The notes beneath the pieces were generated by a model that was not told the origin of the DNA, did no database searches, and worked only from the letters and a program-made list of their open reading frames with translations. From Sutterella sp. (GTDB lineage: Bacteria; Pseudomonadota; Gammaproteobacteria; Burkholderiales; Burkholderiaceae_F), in NCBI GenBank assembly GCA_019418605.1, contig DYBN01000047.1, forward strand, positions 10,370 to 74,369: DNA of 64,000 bases, in the 5' to 3' direction. The translations under genes were made by a program, and so were the position numbers. Shown piece after piece: positions 17,520-25,881 of this stretch (position 1 is its first letter; each line of letters begins with the position of its first letter).

Positions 17520-17562
17520 TTGACACGGAATTATTGTATGCGAAATACTTAAGCGTATGCAA
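17520..17562. promoter_or_regulatory. Divergent umuD-like/umuC promoter with three spaced half-sites
   Basis: Reading left (toward the UmuD-like gene), -35 TTGCAT (17562-17557) and -10 TACAAT (17538-17533) are 18 bp apart. Reading right, TTGACA (17520-17525) is a consensus -35 for umuC, but its -10 is poor. Between them lie alternating half-sites GTAT (17536), ATAC (17545) and GTAT (17555), spaced 9-10 bp or about one helical turn. A repressor bound there would block both promoters. The motif is not the E. coli LexA box. Confidence 0.6.
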
Positions 17563-17631
17563 AAAATCCCGAGGCGGCGGCAAACGCCCCCGGTAAAAGA
17601 GAGAGCAGGCGGGAGGCGCGTGCGGGAAATG

Positions 17632-17679
17632 GGAGCGGAAATAGGAACGGAAACAGGAGCGGAAGCAGGAGCGAAGGCG
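17632..17679 (+). repeat. Four 12-bp purine-rich tandem repeats before umuC
   Basis: Units GGAGCGGAAATA, GGAACGGAAACA, GGAGCGGAAGCA and GGAGCGAAGGCG lie head to tail between the promoter and the ATG at 17689. The period is a multiple of 3, so the frame stays open across the array. Confidence 0.75.
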
Positions 17680-17688
17680 GCAGCAGCG

Positions 17689-19008
17689 ATGCAGCGCAGG
17701 GCGCCGGCTCGCGAGCCGGTTTTTCTTCATATCGACGGCAATTCGTTTTACTGCAGCTGCGAGCGGCTCTTCAGGCCGCAGCTGCGGCGCCGCCCCGTGG
17801 TCGTGCTCTCAAACAACGACGGCTGCATCGTGGCGCTCACCCAGGAGGCCAAGGCGCTCGGATTAAAAAGAGGCGTGCCCTACTTCAAGGCCCGCGTGGT
17901 GATCGAGGCCAACGGCGTGGCGGCGCTTTCTTCGAACTACGAGCTCTATCAGTCGATATCAGGGCGCATGCAGCGCACGATCGCGGGCATGGTGCCGGCA
18001 ATGGAGTCGTACTCCATCGACGAGGTCTTTGGCGACTTGAGCGGCGTGCAGGACGGGGACCCGCAGCGGCTCACAGCCTACGTGCAGCGCATCCGCGCGC
18101 GGGTGCTGCGCTGGGTGGGGATTCCGACTTGCGCGGGCATTGCGCCCACAAAGACGCTGGCCAAACTGTGCGACCACTATGCCAAAACCTACCGGGCCTT
18201 CGGGGGCGTGGTCAACTGGTTTGAGCTCACGCCGCAGCGCAGGTTGCGGGCCATGGCCGCCACGCCCGTCAAGGAAGTCTGGGGCATCGGGCCGCGCACG
18301 GTTGAAAAGCTCTCGGCGATGGGCGTGAAGACGGCGCTTGACTTCTACAACATGGATGCGGCGCTTGCGGCGCGCCGCTTTGGCGTCGTGCTTGCCCGCA
18401 CGCACCGCGAAATGCACGGCATGAGCTGCTTTGCGCTTGAAGCGGCGCCGCAGCCGCGGCAGCAAATCGTGCGCACGCGCAGCTTTGCCGAGAGCACGGA
18501 CAATATTGAGGACTTGTTTTCCGCGGTGACCGTGCACATGCAGTCGGCCGTGCGCACGCTGCGGCTGCAGGGGAGCGCGGCGCATGCCGCAGGCGTGCTT
18601 TTTCACACCGATCCCTTTCGCGAGGACGCGCAGCCCTACGGGGTTTTTGAAACGACAAGGCTCCCGCACGCCTGCGCCGACATCGTGACGCTTACCAAGG
18701 CGGCGCTTGATTTGGTGAGGCGCTTTTACCGCGCGGGTTTTCAGTACAAGAAGGCGGGAGTCGTCTTGTGCGAGCTCGTGCCGCAAGAGCAGGCGCTCGT
18801 GCCCGAGTCCCTTTTTGAAGACGACGAACTCAAGGTACTCGAGCGGCGCGAGCGCATGCAGGTCTCGCTCGACGCCCTGACCCGGCGCTTTGGAAAAGGG
18901 ACGATGATGCCCGCCTCGGCGCGCTTGTCCAACGGCTGGCGCATGCGGCGCGATCTGCTTAGCCCCTGTCCGACAACAAACTGGGACGACCTTGTCCGGG
19001 TAAGTTGA
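17689..19008 (+). CDS. umuC: DNA polymerase V catalytic subunit (Y family)
   Basis: A 439-aa error-prone translesion polymerase. It has DGNSFYCSCERLF (first metal site) near the N-terminus, YSIDEVFGDL (catalytic SIDE), an HhH-like VWGIGPRTVEKL, the little-finger region and a C-terminal DUF4113-type end (RMRRDLLSPCPTTNWDDL). I chose ATG 17689, which gives family length. An in-frame ATG at 17557 would add 44 residues made largely of the 12-bp repeats, lacks a ribosome site and coincides with the -35 of the divergent promoter. The neighbouring UmuD-like protein is the presumed activating partner. Confidence 0.9.
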   Translation: MQRRAPAREPVFLHIDGNSFYCSCERLFRPQLRRRPVVVLSNNDGCIVALTQEAKALGLKRGVPYFKARVVIEANGVAALSSNYELYQSISGRMQRTIAGMVPAMESYSIDEVFGDLSGVQDGDPQRLTAYVQRIRARVLRWVGIPTCAGIAPTKTLAKLCDHYAKTYRAFGGVVNWFELTPQRRLRAMAATPVKEVWGIGPRTVEKLSAMGVKTALDFYNMDAALAARRFGVVLARTHREMHGMSCFALEAAPQPRQQIVRTRSFAESTDNIEDLFSAVTVHMQSAVRTLRLQGSAAHAAGVLFHTDPFREDAQPYGVFETTRLPHACADIVTLTKAALDLVRRFYRAGFQYKKAGVVLCELVPQEQALVPESLFEDDELKVLERRERMQVSLDALTRRFGKGTMMPASARLSNGWRMRRDLLSPCPTTNWDDLVRVS

Positions 19009-19323
19009 TTCCTTCTGCGTCAGGGGCGGGCGTTGAAACAGGCGGGGTTCAAGTGTTTTCAAGCTCGCGCGCGTCCGTAAAATAATCGGCACTTGCACTC
19101 AAGAGGCGTCCCTGACACGGCCGGACGGAAAAACGAGAGCACCCGGGAGAAAGATTTTTTTTCGCGCGTGCAGTTCTTCGTGTTTTTTCCGTTGTCCGCA
19201 AAGGCCTGCGAAGGGAGACGCCTGCGGCATGCTTTTTTGAGCATGCCCCCGGTGCGTTTTCCATGCTTTGGCCTGCCGCAGCCCGGGCGCATGTCCGGCC
19301 GGACGGGCCGCCCGGGACTTCAT
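19009..19323 (+). other. umuC-rluC intergenic region / rluC leader
   Basis: No gene is visible in these 315 bases. TAAAAT at about 19077-19082, with TTTTCA 16 bp upstream, is a possible rluC promoter. A hairpin with stem GGCATGCT (19226-19233) and AGCATGCC (19240-19247) around a T-rich 6-base loop lies in the presumed leader. It has no trailing T run, so it is not a typical terminator. The rluC frame is open back to 19093, but that part is not RluC-like. Confidence 0.45.
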
Positions 19324-20397
19324 ATGACTGAAAATGTTTCTGCCGCGGCCAATCAGGCGCGCGGCTGCGCGCGGGTGCGCTACGTCACGGTCGATGCCGC
19401 GTCCGACGGGCAGCGGCTTGACAATTTCCTGATGCGCATCCTCAAGGGCGTACCCAAAAGCCACATCTACCGCATCGTGCGCGCGGGGGAGGTGCGCATC
19501 AACAAAAAGCGCGTGGCGGTCGACGACCGCCTCGCCGAGGGCGACGTCGTGCGGGTGCCTCCGGTGCGCGTCTCGGAAAAACCTGCGTCTGAGATCAAGG
19601 CCCCTGCCTTGAGCGAAGACGAGTTGCCCGTTCTCTTTGAAGACAGAGACCTGCTGATTGTCAACAAGCCCGCGGGGCTGGCCGCCCACGGCGGCTCCGG
19701 CATCCGCTTCGGCTTGATCGAGCGGCTTCGCGCGCAGCGCCCGCAGGCCGCCTTTTTGGAGCTTGCGCACCGGCTTGACCGCGACACGTCGGGCGCGCTC
19801 ATCATCTGCAAGACCCGCAAGGCGCTCGTGCGCATCCATGAGATGCAGCGCGCGGGGAAAATCGTCAAGCACTACCGGCTTCTCGTTGCCGGCGACTGGG
19901 TCAATGAGCGGCAGCACGTGCGGCTGCCTCTGGCAAAGTACACGCTTGCAAGCGGCGAGCGGCGCGTGCGCGTTGATCCCGAACACGGCCTGAAGGCGCA
20001 CACGATTTTTACGGTGCTCGAGCGCTTTGGCGACGTCACCTATCTCGACGCCGAATTAAAGACCGGACGCACGCACCAGATCCGCGTGCACGCAGCCGAG
20101 ACCGGCTTTGCTCTCGTGGGCGACGAGAAGTACGGCGACTACGCATTTAACGATGCGGTCAGAAAGGGCCTTCTCGGCGTGCGCTTTGAGCGCATGTTCC
20201 TGCACGCCTGCAGACTTGACTTTACGCACCCGGTCACGGGCGAGCCGCTTGTCATTGTCGCTCCGCTGCCCGCAGAGCTCGAGGCGCTGCTTGCCGCGCT
20301 AAAGGCTAGGGGCGGCAGCAGGGAGCACGCAGCGGCGCACGGCAAGGAATCAAGCCGCCCGGCCAGGGACGGCGCACACGCAGATACAAACAAATGA
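19324..20397 (+). CDS. rluC: Ribosomal large-subunit pseudouridine synthase C
   Basis: A 357-aa RsuA/RluA-family enzyme that makes pseudouridines in 23S rRNA. An S4 RNA-binding domain (about residues 25-90, GQRLDNFLMRILKGVPKSH to VRINKKRV) precedes the catalytic domain. That domain has HRLDRDTSGALI with the catalytic aspartate, and TGRTHQIRVHAAETGFALVG later. The N-terminus (MTENVSAAANQARG) precedes the S4 domain as in RluC. The stop overlaps the start of the HAD gene by 4 bases (ATGA), so the two are coupled, as in other Burkholderiales. The C-terminal tail is basic and variable. Confidence 0.93.
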   Translation: MTENVSAAANQARGCARVRYVTVDAASDGQRLDNFLMRILKGVPKSHIYRIVRAGEVRINKKRVAVDDRLAEGDVVRVPPVRVSEKPASEIKAPALSEDELPVLFEDRDLLIVNKPAGLAAHGGSGIRFGLIERLRAQRPQAAFLELAHRLDRDTSGALIICKTRKALVRIHEMQRAGKIVKHYRLLVAGDWVNERQHVRLPLAKYTLASGERRVRVDPEHGLKAHTIFTVLERFGDVTYLDAELKTGRTHQIRVHAAETGFALVGDEKYGDYAFNDAVRKGLLGVRFERMFLHACRLDFTHPVTGEPLVIVAPLPAELEALLAALKARGGSREHAAAHGKESSRPARDGAHADTNK

Positions 20398-21065
20398 GCA
20401 GCATGACGCAATCCAAACAGCACGCCTACGACCTTTACGTTTTTGACTGGGACGGCACGGTGATGGACACGACGGGCCTCATCGCCCGCGGCATTCAGGA
20501 GGCGGCCCGCGCGCTCGGGCTCAAGGTCCCGGCGCTAGAAACCGCGCGATCCGTGATCGGCCTTGGAGTTGAGGACTCGATGCGCATCGTCAATCCCGAC
20601 TGCCCGCGCGAGCAGTGGGGCGAGTATGCCGAGGCCTACAAGCGCTGGTACATCAGCCGCGAGGCAAAGCTCGAGGTGGTGGCGGGCTTGAAGGAACTTT
20701 TGAGCGACATGCGCGAGGCCGGCATGCGGCTTGCGGTCGCCACGGGAAAGTCCCGCGGGGGACTTGATCGTGTTTTTGCGCTCACGGGCATCGGGGACTT
20801 CTTTGAGGCGACGATCACGGCCGATGAAACCTTCCCCAAGCCCAATCCGGCCATGCTGATCGACCTTGGCGAGAGGACGTTTGTTGAGCCCTCCCGCATG
20901 CTGATGGTGGGCGACAGCGTGCACGATCTGCAGCTTGCGGACAATGCGGGCGCTGCGGCCGTGGGCGTGACATGGGGCGCCTGCAGCAAAAGCGCTCTGC
21001 AGGCGCTGCCCCACAAGGCGATCGTTGATACGGTCGAGGAACTGCGCCGGGTGCTTTTGGGATAA
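20394..21065 (+). CDS. HAD-family hydrolase (phosphoglycolate phosphatase-like)
   Basis: A 223-aa cytoplasmic HAD phosphatase. Motif I is FDWDGTVMD, a small helical cap follows, motif II is VATGKSRGG, the motif III lysine is in FPKPNPAML and motif IV is MVGDSVHDLQLADNAG. It resembles Gph-type phosphatases encoded directly after rluC in many betaproteobacteria. The substrate is not proven. It starts at ATG 20394, overlapping the rluC stop, and converges with the methyltransferase gene. A GC-rich hairpin (21084-21101) lies in the gap. Confidence 0.88.
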   Translation: MSSMTQSKQHAYDLYVFDWDGTVMDTTGLIARGIQEAARALGLKVPALETARSVIGLGVEDSMRIVNPDCPREQWGEYAEAYKRWYISREAKLEVVAGLKELLSDMREAGMRLAVATGKSRGGLDRVFALTGIGDFFEATITADETFPKPNPAMLIDLGERTFVEPSRMLMVGDSVHDLQLADNAGAAAVGVTWGACSKSALQALPHKAIVDTVEELRRVLLG

Positions 21066-21130
21066 AAAGCGCCCGCAAGTGCGGCCCGCGGACATGCGGG
21101 CTGTGCGCGCCGCCCGCCGGAAAGCGGCGT

Positions 21131-22024
21131 CTAGGGTGCTTTCCGGGGCGCTTTCCGGGGCGTTTTCCCGGCGCGGCGCGGCTTGCCCGGAGCGGATTTG
21201 CCGTGCGCACGGCCGGTTTTTTCGGAAGCCCCGGAAGCCCTTTTGTGCGCTGCGCCTTCAGGGGCCGCCTTGCGGGGGTTCCCAGGGTGTTTGTTGCCGC
21301 GCTGATGCGCGGGAGCGCGCTCCTGCGCAAGAAGCGCAAAGACGGTGGGAAGCTTTGGAAGCGATCCCTCAAAGCTGCGCCACTGCTGCGCCGTGCGCGT
21401 GACGATCGATTCGGAAGCTCCCGTGATGTCGACGGCAACCGTCACGCGCGTGCCGGGGCTGAGCACTTCGGCGATGGTCTTTAAAAGCTGATTGTTGCGG
21501 TAGGGCGTTTCGATAAAAAGCTGCGTTTCGCCCGCGCGGCTTGCGCGCTCCAAGGCAAGAAGCGCCGCGGCGCGCTCGTCTTCGGCAATTGGCAGGTAGC
21601 CCAGGAACCGAAAGCGCTGTCCGTTCATGCCGCTTGCCATCAGCGTAAGAAGAATCGAGCAGGGTCCCACGAAGGGGCGCACGCGAATGCCCATCGCGGC
21701 GGCCCGCGCCACGATGCCCGCGCCCGGGTCGGCAACGCCGGGGCACCCGGACTCCGAGACGATGGCCGTGTCGGCGCCTTCGGCCACGGGGCGAAGCCAC
21801 GCGTCAAACCGCGCCGGGTCGGGATCGTGCCCGATTTCGATGATTTCAAGCGCGGCGATGGGGCCGGGGTGACCGATGGTTTTTAAATACGCGCGGGCAG
21901 AGCGCGCGTTTTCGGCTAGAAAACGCCGGCAGCCGCGTGCGGCTTGAAGCGTCTCCTCAGGAATCGTCCCGACGGGCGCCGTCTCGCTGATGCGGTTGGG
22001 AATGAGAAAAAGTGTGCCGGACAT
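21131..22024 (-). CDS. RsmI-related SAM-dependent methyltransferase with basic tail
   Basis: A 297-aa member of the tetrapyrrole-methylase fold (COG0313-type, paralogous to 16S rRNA methyltransferase RsmI). The core covers about residues 1-235: MSGTLFLIPNRISE, the SAM loop VSESGCPGVADPGA, GPCSILLTLMASG and LFIETPYRNNQLL. The last 55-60 residues are a Lys/Arg/Pro/Gly/Ala-rich tail ending in repeated RKAP, unlike RsmI proper. This paralog commonly sits beside maf in Burkholderiales. An rRNA or other RNA substrate is inferred from the family and from the basic tail. Confidence 0.82.
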   Translation of the reverse strand: MSGTLFLIPNRISETAPVGTIPEETLQAARGCRRFLAENARSARAYLKTIGHPGPIAALEIIEIGHDPDPARFDAWLRPVAEGADTAIVSESGCPGVADPGAGIVARAAAMGIRVRPFVGPCSILLTLMASGMNGQRFRFLGYLPIAEDERAAALLALERASRAGETQLFIETPYRNNQLLKTIAEVLSPGTRVTVAVDITGASESIVTRTAQQWRSFEGSLPKLPTVFALLAQERAPAHQRGNKHPGNPRKAAPEGAAHKRASGASEKTGRAHGKSAPGKPRRAGKTPRKAPRKAP

Positions 22025-22073
22025 ACGCGGGCGGGCAAAAAAGAAGCGGCAAAGCAGCGGCGCGGAAAGGCGC

Positions 22074-22670
22074 TCAGGCTGAAAGGCCCTTGATGACCGT
22101 GACGCCCGCGCGCGTGAGCATGCCGGTGACGCGCATCAGGGGCAGGCCGATGAGGCTTGTGGGATCGTCGCTTGCAACCGACTCCATGAGGGCGATTCCA
22201 AGCCGCTCGATCTTGGCGCTGCCCGCGCAGTCGTAGGGCTCTTCGCGGCGCACGTAGTCCTCAATCGTTTCGCGCGAGAGCGCGCGCATGGTGAGGATGG
22301 TGTCGCTCACCGTCTCTTCGATCGAGCCGTCGGCGCGCACCACGCACACGGCCGTGTGGAAAATGACGCGCTTGCCCTGCATGCGCAGAAGCTGCTCGAC
22401 GGATTTCTCAAAAGAGCCGGGCTTGCCGAGCGCTGCGCCGTCAAGGTCGCAGACTTGATCGGAGCCGATCACCACGGCGCCGGGGTTGGCGGCGGCCACG
22501 GCCTGCGCCTTGGCGCGCGCCAGTCTCCGGGCAAGCTCCACGGGGGTCTCCCCGGGCAGAGGGGTTTCGTCCACCTCGGAGCTCATCGTGCGAAAGGAAA
22601 CGCCCAGGCGCTCGAGAAGTTCGCGCCGATAGCGGGAGGTCGACGCCAGAATCAGATCAATGTTTGCCAT
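22074..22670 (-). CDS. maf: Maf-family nucleotide pyrophosphatase (YceF type)
   Basis: A 198-aa house-cleaning nucleotide pyrophosphatase. It has LILASTSRYRRELLERLG at the N-terminus, SEVDETPLPGE, and GSDQVCDLDG. The latter is typical of the YceF subgroup that hydrolyses 7-methyl-GTP rather than dTTP/UTP. The start is ATG 22670 (MANIDLIL), and a TAGAAT hexamer lies 10 bases upstream on the same strand. It is divergent from yceD, the conserved arrangement, and is transcribed in the same direction as the methyltransferase gene 49 bp downstream. Confidence 0.92.
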   Translation of the reverse strand: MANIDLILASTSRYRRELLERLGVSFRTMSSEVDETPLPGETPVELARRLARAKAQAVAAANPGAVVIGSDQVCDLDGAALGKPGSFEKSVEQLLRMQGKRVIFHTAVCVVRADGSIEETVSDTILTMRALSRETIEDYVRREEPYDCAGSAKIERLGIALMESVASDDPTSLIGLPLMRVTGMLTRAGVTVIKGLSA

Positions 22671-22805
22671 AATGCGGCCAATTCTAACGTGACCCGGCGC
22701 GGCGGCCGCCGTCTTTGCCGCGCGCAGGGCGCGATTTTTGTGCGGAAGCTTCCGCGGCATCGAAGCCTTTGCGGCGTTTTTTCTCTTTTTGCCTTGGGTT
22801 GACTC

Positions 22806-23318
22806 ATGCAATACACGGACATCTTCGAACTCTCCCGCGCCCGGGGCGTCATTGAGGGCGACTTCACCGAAAACGACCTGCCGGGGCTTGCCTCGCTTCT
22901 TGATGCGGACTGCGGCAGGCTGCAGGTGCACTGGCAGGCCTTGGGCACCGCGGGGCGCGACGATCTTCCGGGGGCCGACCTCGCCCTCAAGGCCGAGATC
23001 GTCACGCGCTGCGTGCGCTGCGGGGAGCCGGTGACGATCGTCGTCGAAAAGACCGTGCCGTTTCTTTTCGTCAAGAATGAAAAGCAGGCCGACGCCATTC
23101 CCATTGAAGACGACGGGGACTATGAGATCGTCGTGGGTTCGCGCAAGTTTGACCTTGCCGCCTGGGTCGAGGAGGAGCTCATCTTGTCGCTGCCGGCGTT
23201 TGCCCAGCACGACGACTGCTCGCCCGACGAAGAGCACATGCACACCGAGGAACTGCCGCAGGCGCAGGAAAGAACCAATCCCTTTGCCGTTCTCGCGACC
23301 TTGAAGAAAAAGCATTGA
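22806..23318 (+). CDS. yceD: DUF177 protein YceD (23S rRNA accumulation protein)
   Basis: A 170-aa DUF177/YceD protein, reported to be needed for normal 23S rRNA levels. The family core is clear: a CVRCGEPV segment, an acidic middle (IEDDGDYEIV), LAAWVEEELILSLPAFAQHDDC and the C-terminal NPFAVLATLKKK. It is divergent from maf. In most bacteria the next gene is rpmF (L32) followed by plsX; here a Fic-family gene follows after 51 bp, so the usual operon is interrupted at this point. Confidence 0.92.
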   Translation: MQYTDIFELSRARGVIEGDFTENDLPGLASLLDADCGRLQVHWQALGTAGRDDLPGADLALKAEIVTRCVRCGEPVTIVVEKTVPFLFVKNEKQADAIPIEDDGDYEIVVGSRKFDLAAWVEEELILSLPAFAQHDDCSPDEEHMHTEELPQAQERTNPFAVLATLKKKH

Positions 23319-23369
23319 GGGCCTGAGCAGCCCAGGTCGCGTTTGGCAAGCGCGCAGGCTCTTAACGGC

Positions 23370-24089
23370 ATGCACTGGAATATCGGACGTTTCAATTTCC
23401 CGATTCCGTGCTTTGAAGAGCTCCGGCGGGCCGTCTTCATCTTCAAGAGGCGCCTGTCCGAAATCACATGGAACAGCCTGGCGGTGTTTGAGGAGAGCCC
23501 GGCCTCCTTGCAGCAGACGCAGGCTGTTTTATCCGGGCGCGCCGTTGCGCAACTCAACGCGCACGATCTGCGGCAGATCAAGAACTACGGCGAGGGCGCA
23601 AAGGAGCTCGTGCGGCTGCTTTCAGACGATGCATTCGATTTGTCCGAGGGGTGCGCCTGCGCCATTCATCGCCGAGTCGGCTGCGGCGAAGCTCTGCAAT
23701 GGGGAGTATTGAGGGACCTTGACCTGGGCATTCATGGCGTTGACTACCGGCCGCCCCATCACGAAGAGCTTGGCCGCCTCGCGCGGGAGGGCTTTGCGTA
23801 TCTCAAATCGGAGATTGCCGACCCAAGGGAGAGAGCCGTTGCGCTTTTTCTCTTTATGGCGAGGTCGCAGTTCTTTTTTGACGCCAACAAGCGCACCGCG
23901 TCTTTAATGATGAACGGGTGCCTCATGCAAAGCGGCTATGGGCCGATTGGCGTGCTCAACCGCGACAGCGAAGAGTTCCACAAAAGGCTTGGGCGCTTTT
24001 ACGAGACCGGCAACGCCGATCCGATGATGGAGTTCTTTGAAACTTGCGCGCGGCAAATCTACTCGGAGCAAGAGACAGCGCTGCAGTGA
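23370..24089 (+). CDS. Fic/DOC-family protein lacking the motif histidine
   Basis: A 239-aa Fic-fold protein. The C-terminal half carries SQFFFDANKRTAS, which aligns with the Fic/Doc motif HxFx(D/E)(A/G)NxR, but the leading His is Gln here. The Asp, Asn and Arg are kept, as is the following helix with LMMNGCLMQSGYG. The His normally acts as the general base in AMP/phosphate transfer, so activity may be altered or absent. The start is probably ATG 23370 (MHWNIGRFNF). No antitoxin-like small gene is adjacent. It converges with the recombinase gene, 15 bp apart. Confidence 0.78.
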   Translation: MHWNIGRFNFPIPCFEELRRAVFIFKRRLSEITWNSLAVFEESPASLQQTQAVLSGRAVAQLNAHDLRQIKNYGEGAKELVRLLSDDAFDLSEGCACAIHRRVGCGEALQWGVLRDLDLGIHGVDYRPPHHEELGRLAREGFAYLKSEIADPRERAVALFLFMARSQFFFDANKRTASLMMNGCLMQSGYGPIGVLNRDSEEFHKRLGRFYETGNADPMMEFFETCARQIYSEQETALQ

Positions 24090-24104
24090 GCAGCGCAATG
24101 CCCC

Positions 24105-25847
24105 TCAAAGCGCCGAGAGCTTTTTCATCGCCTTGGCAACCTGCGCTTCCTCAGGCGTCAGATAGCGGCTCGTCGTGCCGATCGAGGCGTGCCCCATGGC
24201 GTTTTGCAAGATGTTGATGTCCATCGCCTTGAGCGCCGTGGTGGCGAAGGTGTGCCGCAGCCAGTGGGTGGATCCCGCGCGCAGCTTCGCGGCGTCGGCC
24301 GCCGAGCGCTCTTCGACCTTGTTTGCGGCGGCTTCAAAAAAGTCCGTAAGCACGCGGTACAGGCCCGAGCGCGAGATGCCGGCGCCGGCGCCGCCTTCAG
24401 CCGTGCCCATGCGCCTGCGCGAGAGGCTTGCCAAAATCGGCGTTGCCGGATCGCACTGCATGGGCGCGGGAAGCCCCCGCGTCTCAAAGTATCTTTCGAT
24501 GGCCTCAAGCGTTTCGGGAGGCATCGGCAGGCGACGGATTTTGTCTCCCTTGCCCACGATCTCGATGACGATAAGGTCTTCGTCGCCGATGCGCCGGCTC
24601 ACGATCCAGCCTGCGCGGGCGTTGATCATTTCCGAGGCGCGCATGCCAAGCCCCTTGCCCAGAGACAAAATCACGCGCATGCGCCGGGATGCGGCGCCGT
24701 CCTCAAGGCTTTCGAGGTGGTTGGTTACCTCCTGCCATTGCCGCGGGGTGAGCGAGCGGTCGGCAAAGGCGCTCGGGGCCCCTTCGCCCGCAAGGAAATG
24801 CACCTTGGTGCTTACTTGATCAAAAGGGTTAAAGCGCAGGTACCCGGTCTTTTGCAGAAAACCAAAGAGAATGCGCACGACGGTCAGCGCCGTCTTGCGG
24901 CTTGAAACCGACAGAGGGCCGTTGAAAGGGCGCCAGTCGCTGGAGAGCCGGGCCGCATTCTTGGGGCCGATCCAGGCGTTTTGCGGCAGGCGCCACTTCT
25001 TTTGCCAGTCGACAGGCTCTTTGCGCCCGAGCTCTTCGAGCCACACGGGATAAAGCGAGGCGTCCTCGGCCGAAATCGAGCTCAGGGCCTTGCCGCGCTC
25101 AAGCGTGCACCAAAGAAGAAAGCGCTCGGCCTCCTTTTTGTACTGTGAGAGCGTATTGACATTGGCCGCGCGCGCCTTGAGCCAGCTTGCAATCGCCTGC
25201 AGGTCGTTGGAAGCCTCAAGCGAGCCCGCATCTCTGCCGCGGTTGGTGCCGTTTTCGCCCGACAAAAGGCGGGGGTCGACGCCGGCCGGCAAAAAAGGGG
25301 CGCGGGCTGCGGGCGCAGGAAAAACGCTGTCGCTGCCGCGCGCGGCTTGACCGGAAAGATCCTCGCGGGGAGCTTCCGCACTTTCGGAGTCACCGGCCAT
25401 GGCGTCGATTTTCGCAAGTGCGTCTTCAAAGCCCGCCGCAACAGAGACAAGCGCGCCGGGCGCATCGCTTTTTTGCAAAGGCTGAAGTTCCGCGGGCACA
25501 AGTCCCGGGGGATAAAAGCGGGCGGTGATTTCGCCCACTTCGCCGGAGTGGCCCGCAAGCCAATCGGCAAGCCTCGCGGCATCCTCGCGCGAGAGCCCCT
25601 GCGTGGAGCGATACCAGTTGCCGCCCAGGTTGCCGATGCACTCGTAGAGGTCGTCGGCGCAGACAATCTCAAGGGCTTGCAGCGGCGCAAGCGTGCGGCG
25701 CGCCAGATCGGCGGGAAGCACCTCGGAGAGCGGCAGCAGGGCAAAATCGACAATATCGGCTGCAGACAATTGCGTGCGGAGGCGTTGTTTTAAAATACTT
25801 CGGTTTGTTGCCGTTGGCGCACGGGCACAGGGCCCGGCCGCCGGCAT
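24105..25847 (-). CDS. Tyrosine recombinase/integrase with DUF3701-like N-terminus
   Basis: A 580-aa site-specific recombinase. The C-terminal catalytic domain (about residues 370-575) shows the R-H-R-H/Y set: GLGMRASEMIN, HWLRHTFATTAL, GHASIGTTSRYL. Before it is a SAM-like core-binding domain (about 230-350). The first 150 residues resemble the N-terminal domain (DUF3701) of Burkholderiales integrases, with LYECIGNLGGNWYRS. A low-complexity linker joins them. The start is ATG 25847; the frame extends upstream into the divergent gene without conservation. It could mobilise the local block or be a resident recombinase. No attachment-site duplication was found by eye. Confidence 0.87.
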   Translation of the reverse strand: MPAAGPCARAPTATNRSILKQRLRTQLSAADIVDFALLPLSEVLPADLARRTLAPLQALEIVCADDLYECIGNLGGNWYRSTQGLSREDAARLADWLAGHSGEVGEITARFYPPGLVPAELQPLQKSDAPGALVSVAAGFEDALAKIDAMAGDSESAEAPREDLSGQAARGSDSVFPAPAARAPFLPAGVDPRLLSGENGTNRGRDAGSLEASNDLQAIASWLKARAANVNTLSQYKKEAERFLLWCTLERGKALSSISAEDASLYPVWLEELGRKEPVDWQKKWRLPQNAWIGPKNAARLSSDWRPFNGPLSVSSRKTALTVVRILFGFLQKTGYLRFNPFDQVSTKVHFLAGEGAPSAFADRSLTPRQWQEVTNHLESLEDGAASRRMRVILSLGKGLGMRASEMINARAGWIVSRRIGDEDLIVIEIVGKGDKIRRLPMPPETLEAIERYFETRGLPAPMQCDPATPILASLSRRRMGTAEGGAGAGISRSGLYRVLTDFFEAAANKVEERSAADAAKLRAGSTHWLRHTFATTALKAMDINILQNAMGHASIGTTSRYLTPEEAQVAKAMKKLSAL

Positions 25848-25881
25848 TCTCAAGAGAAAAAGATTATAGGGAAGGCCCAAA

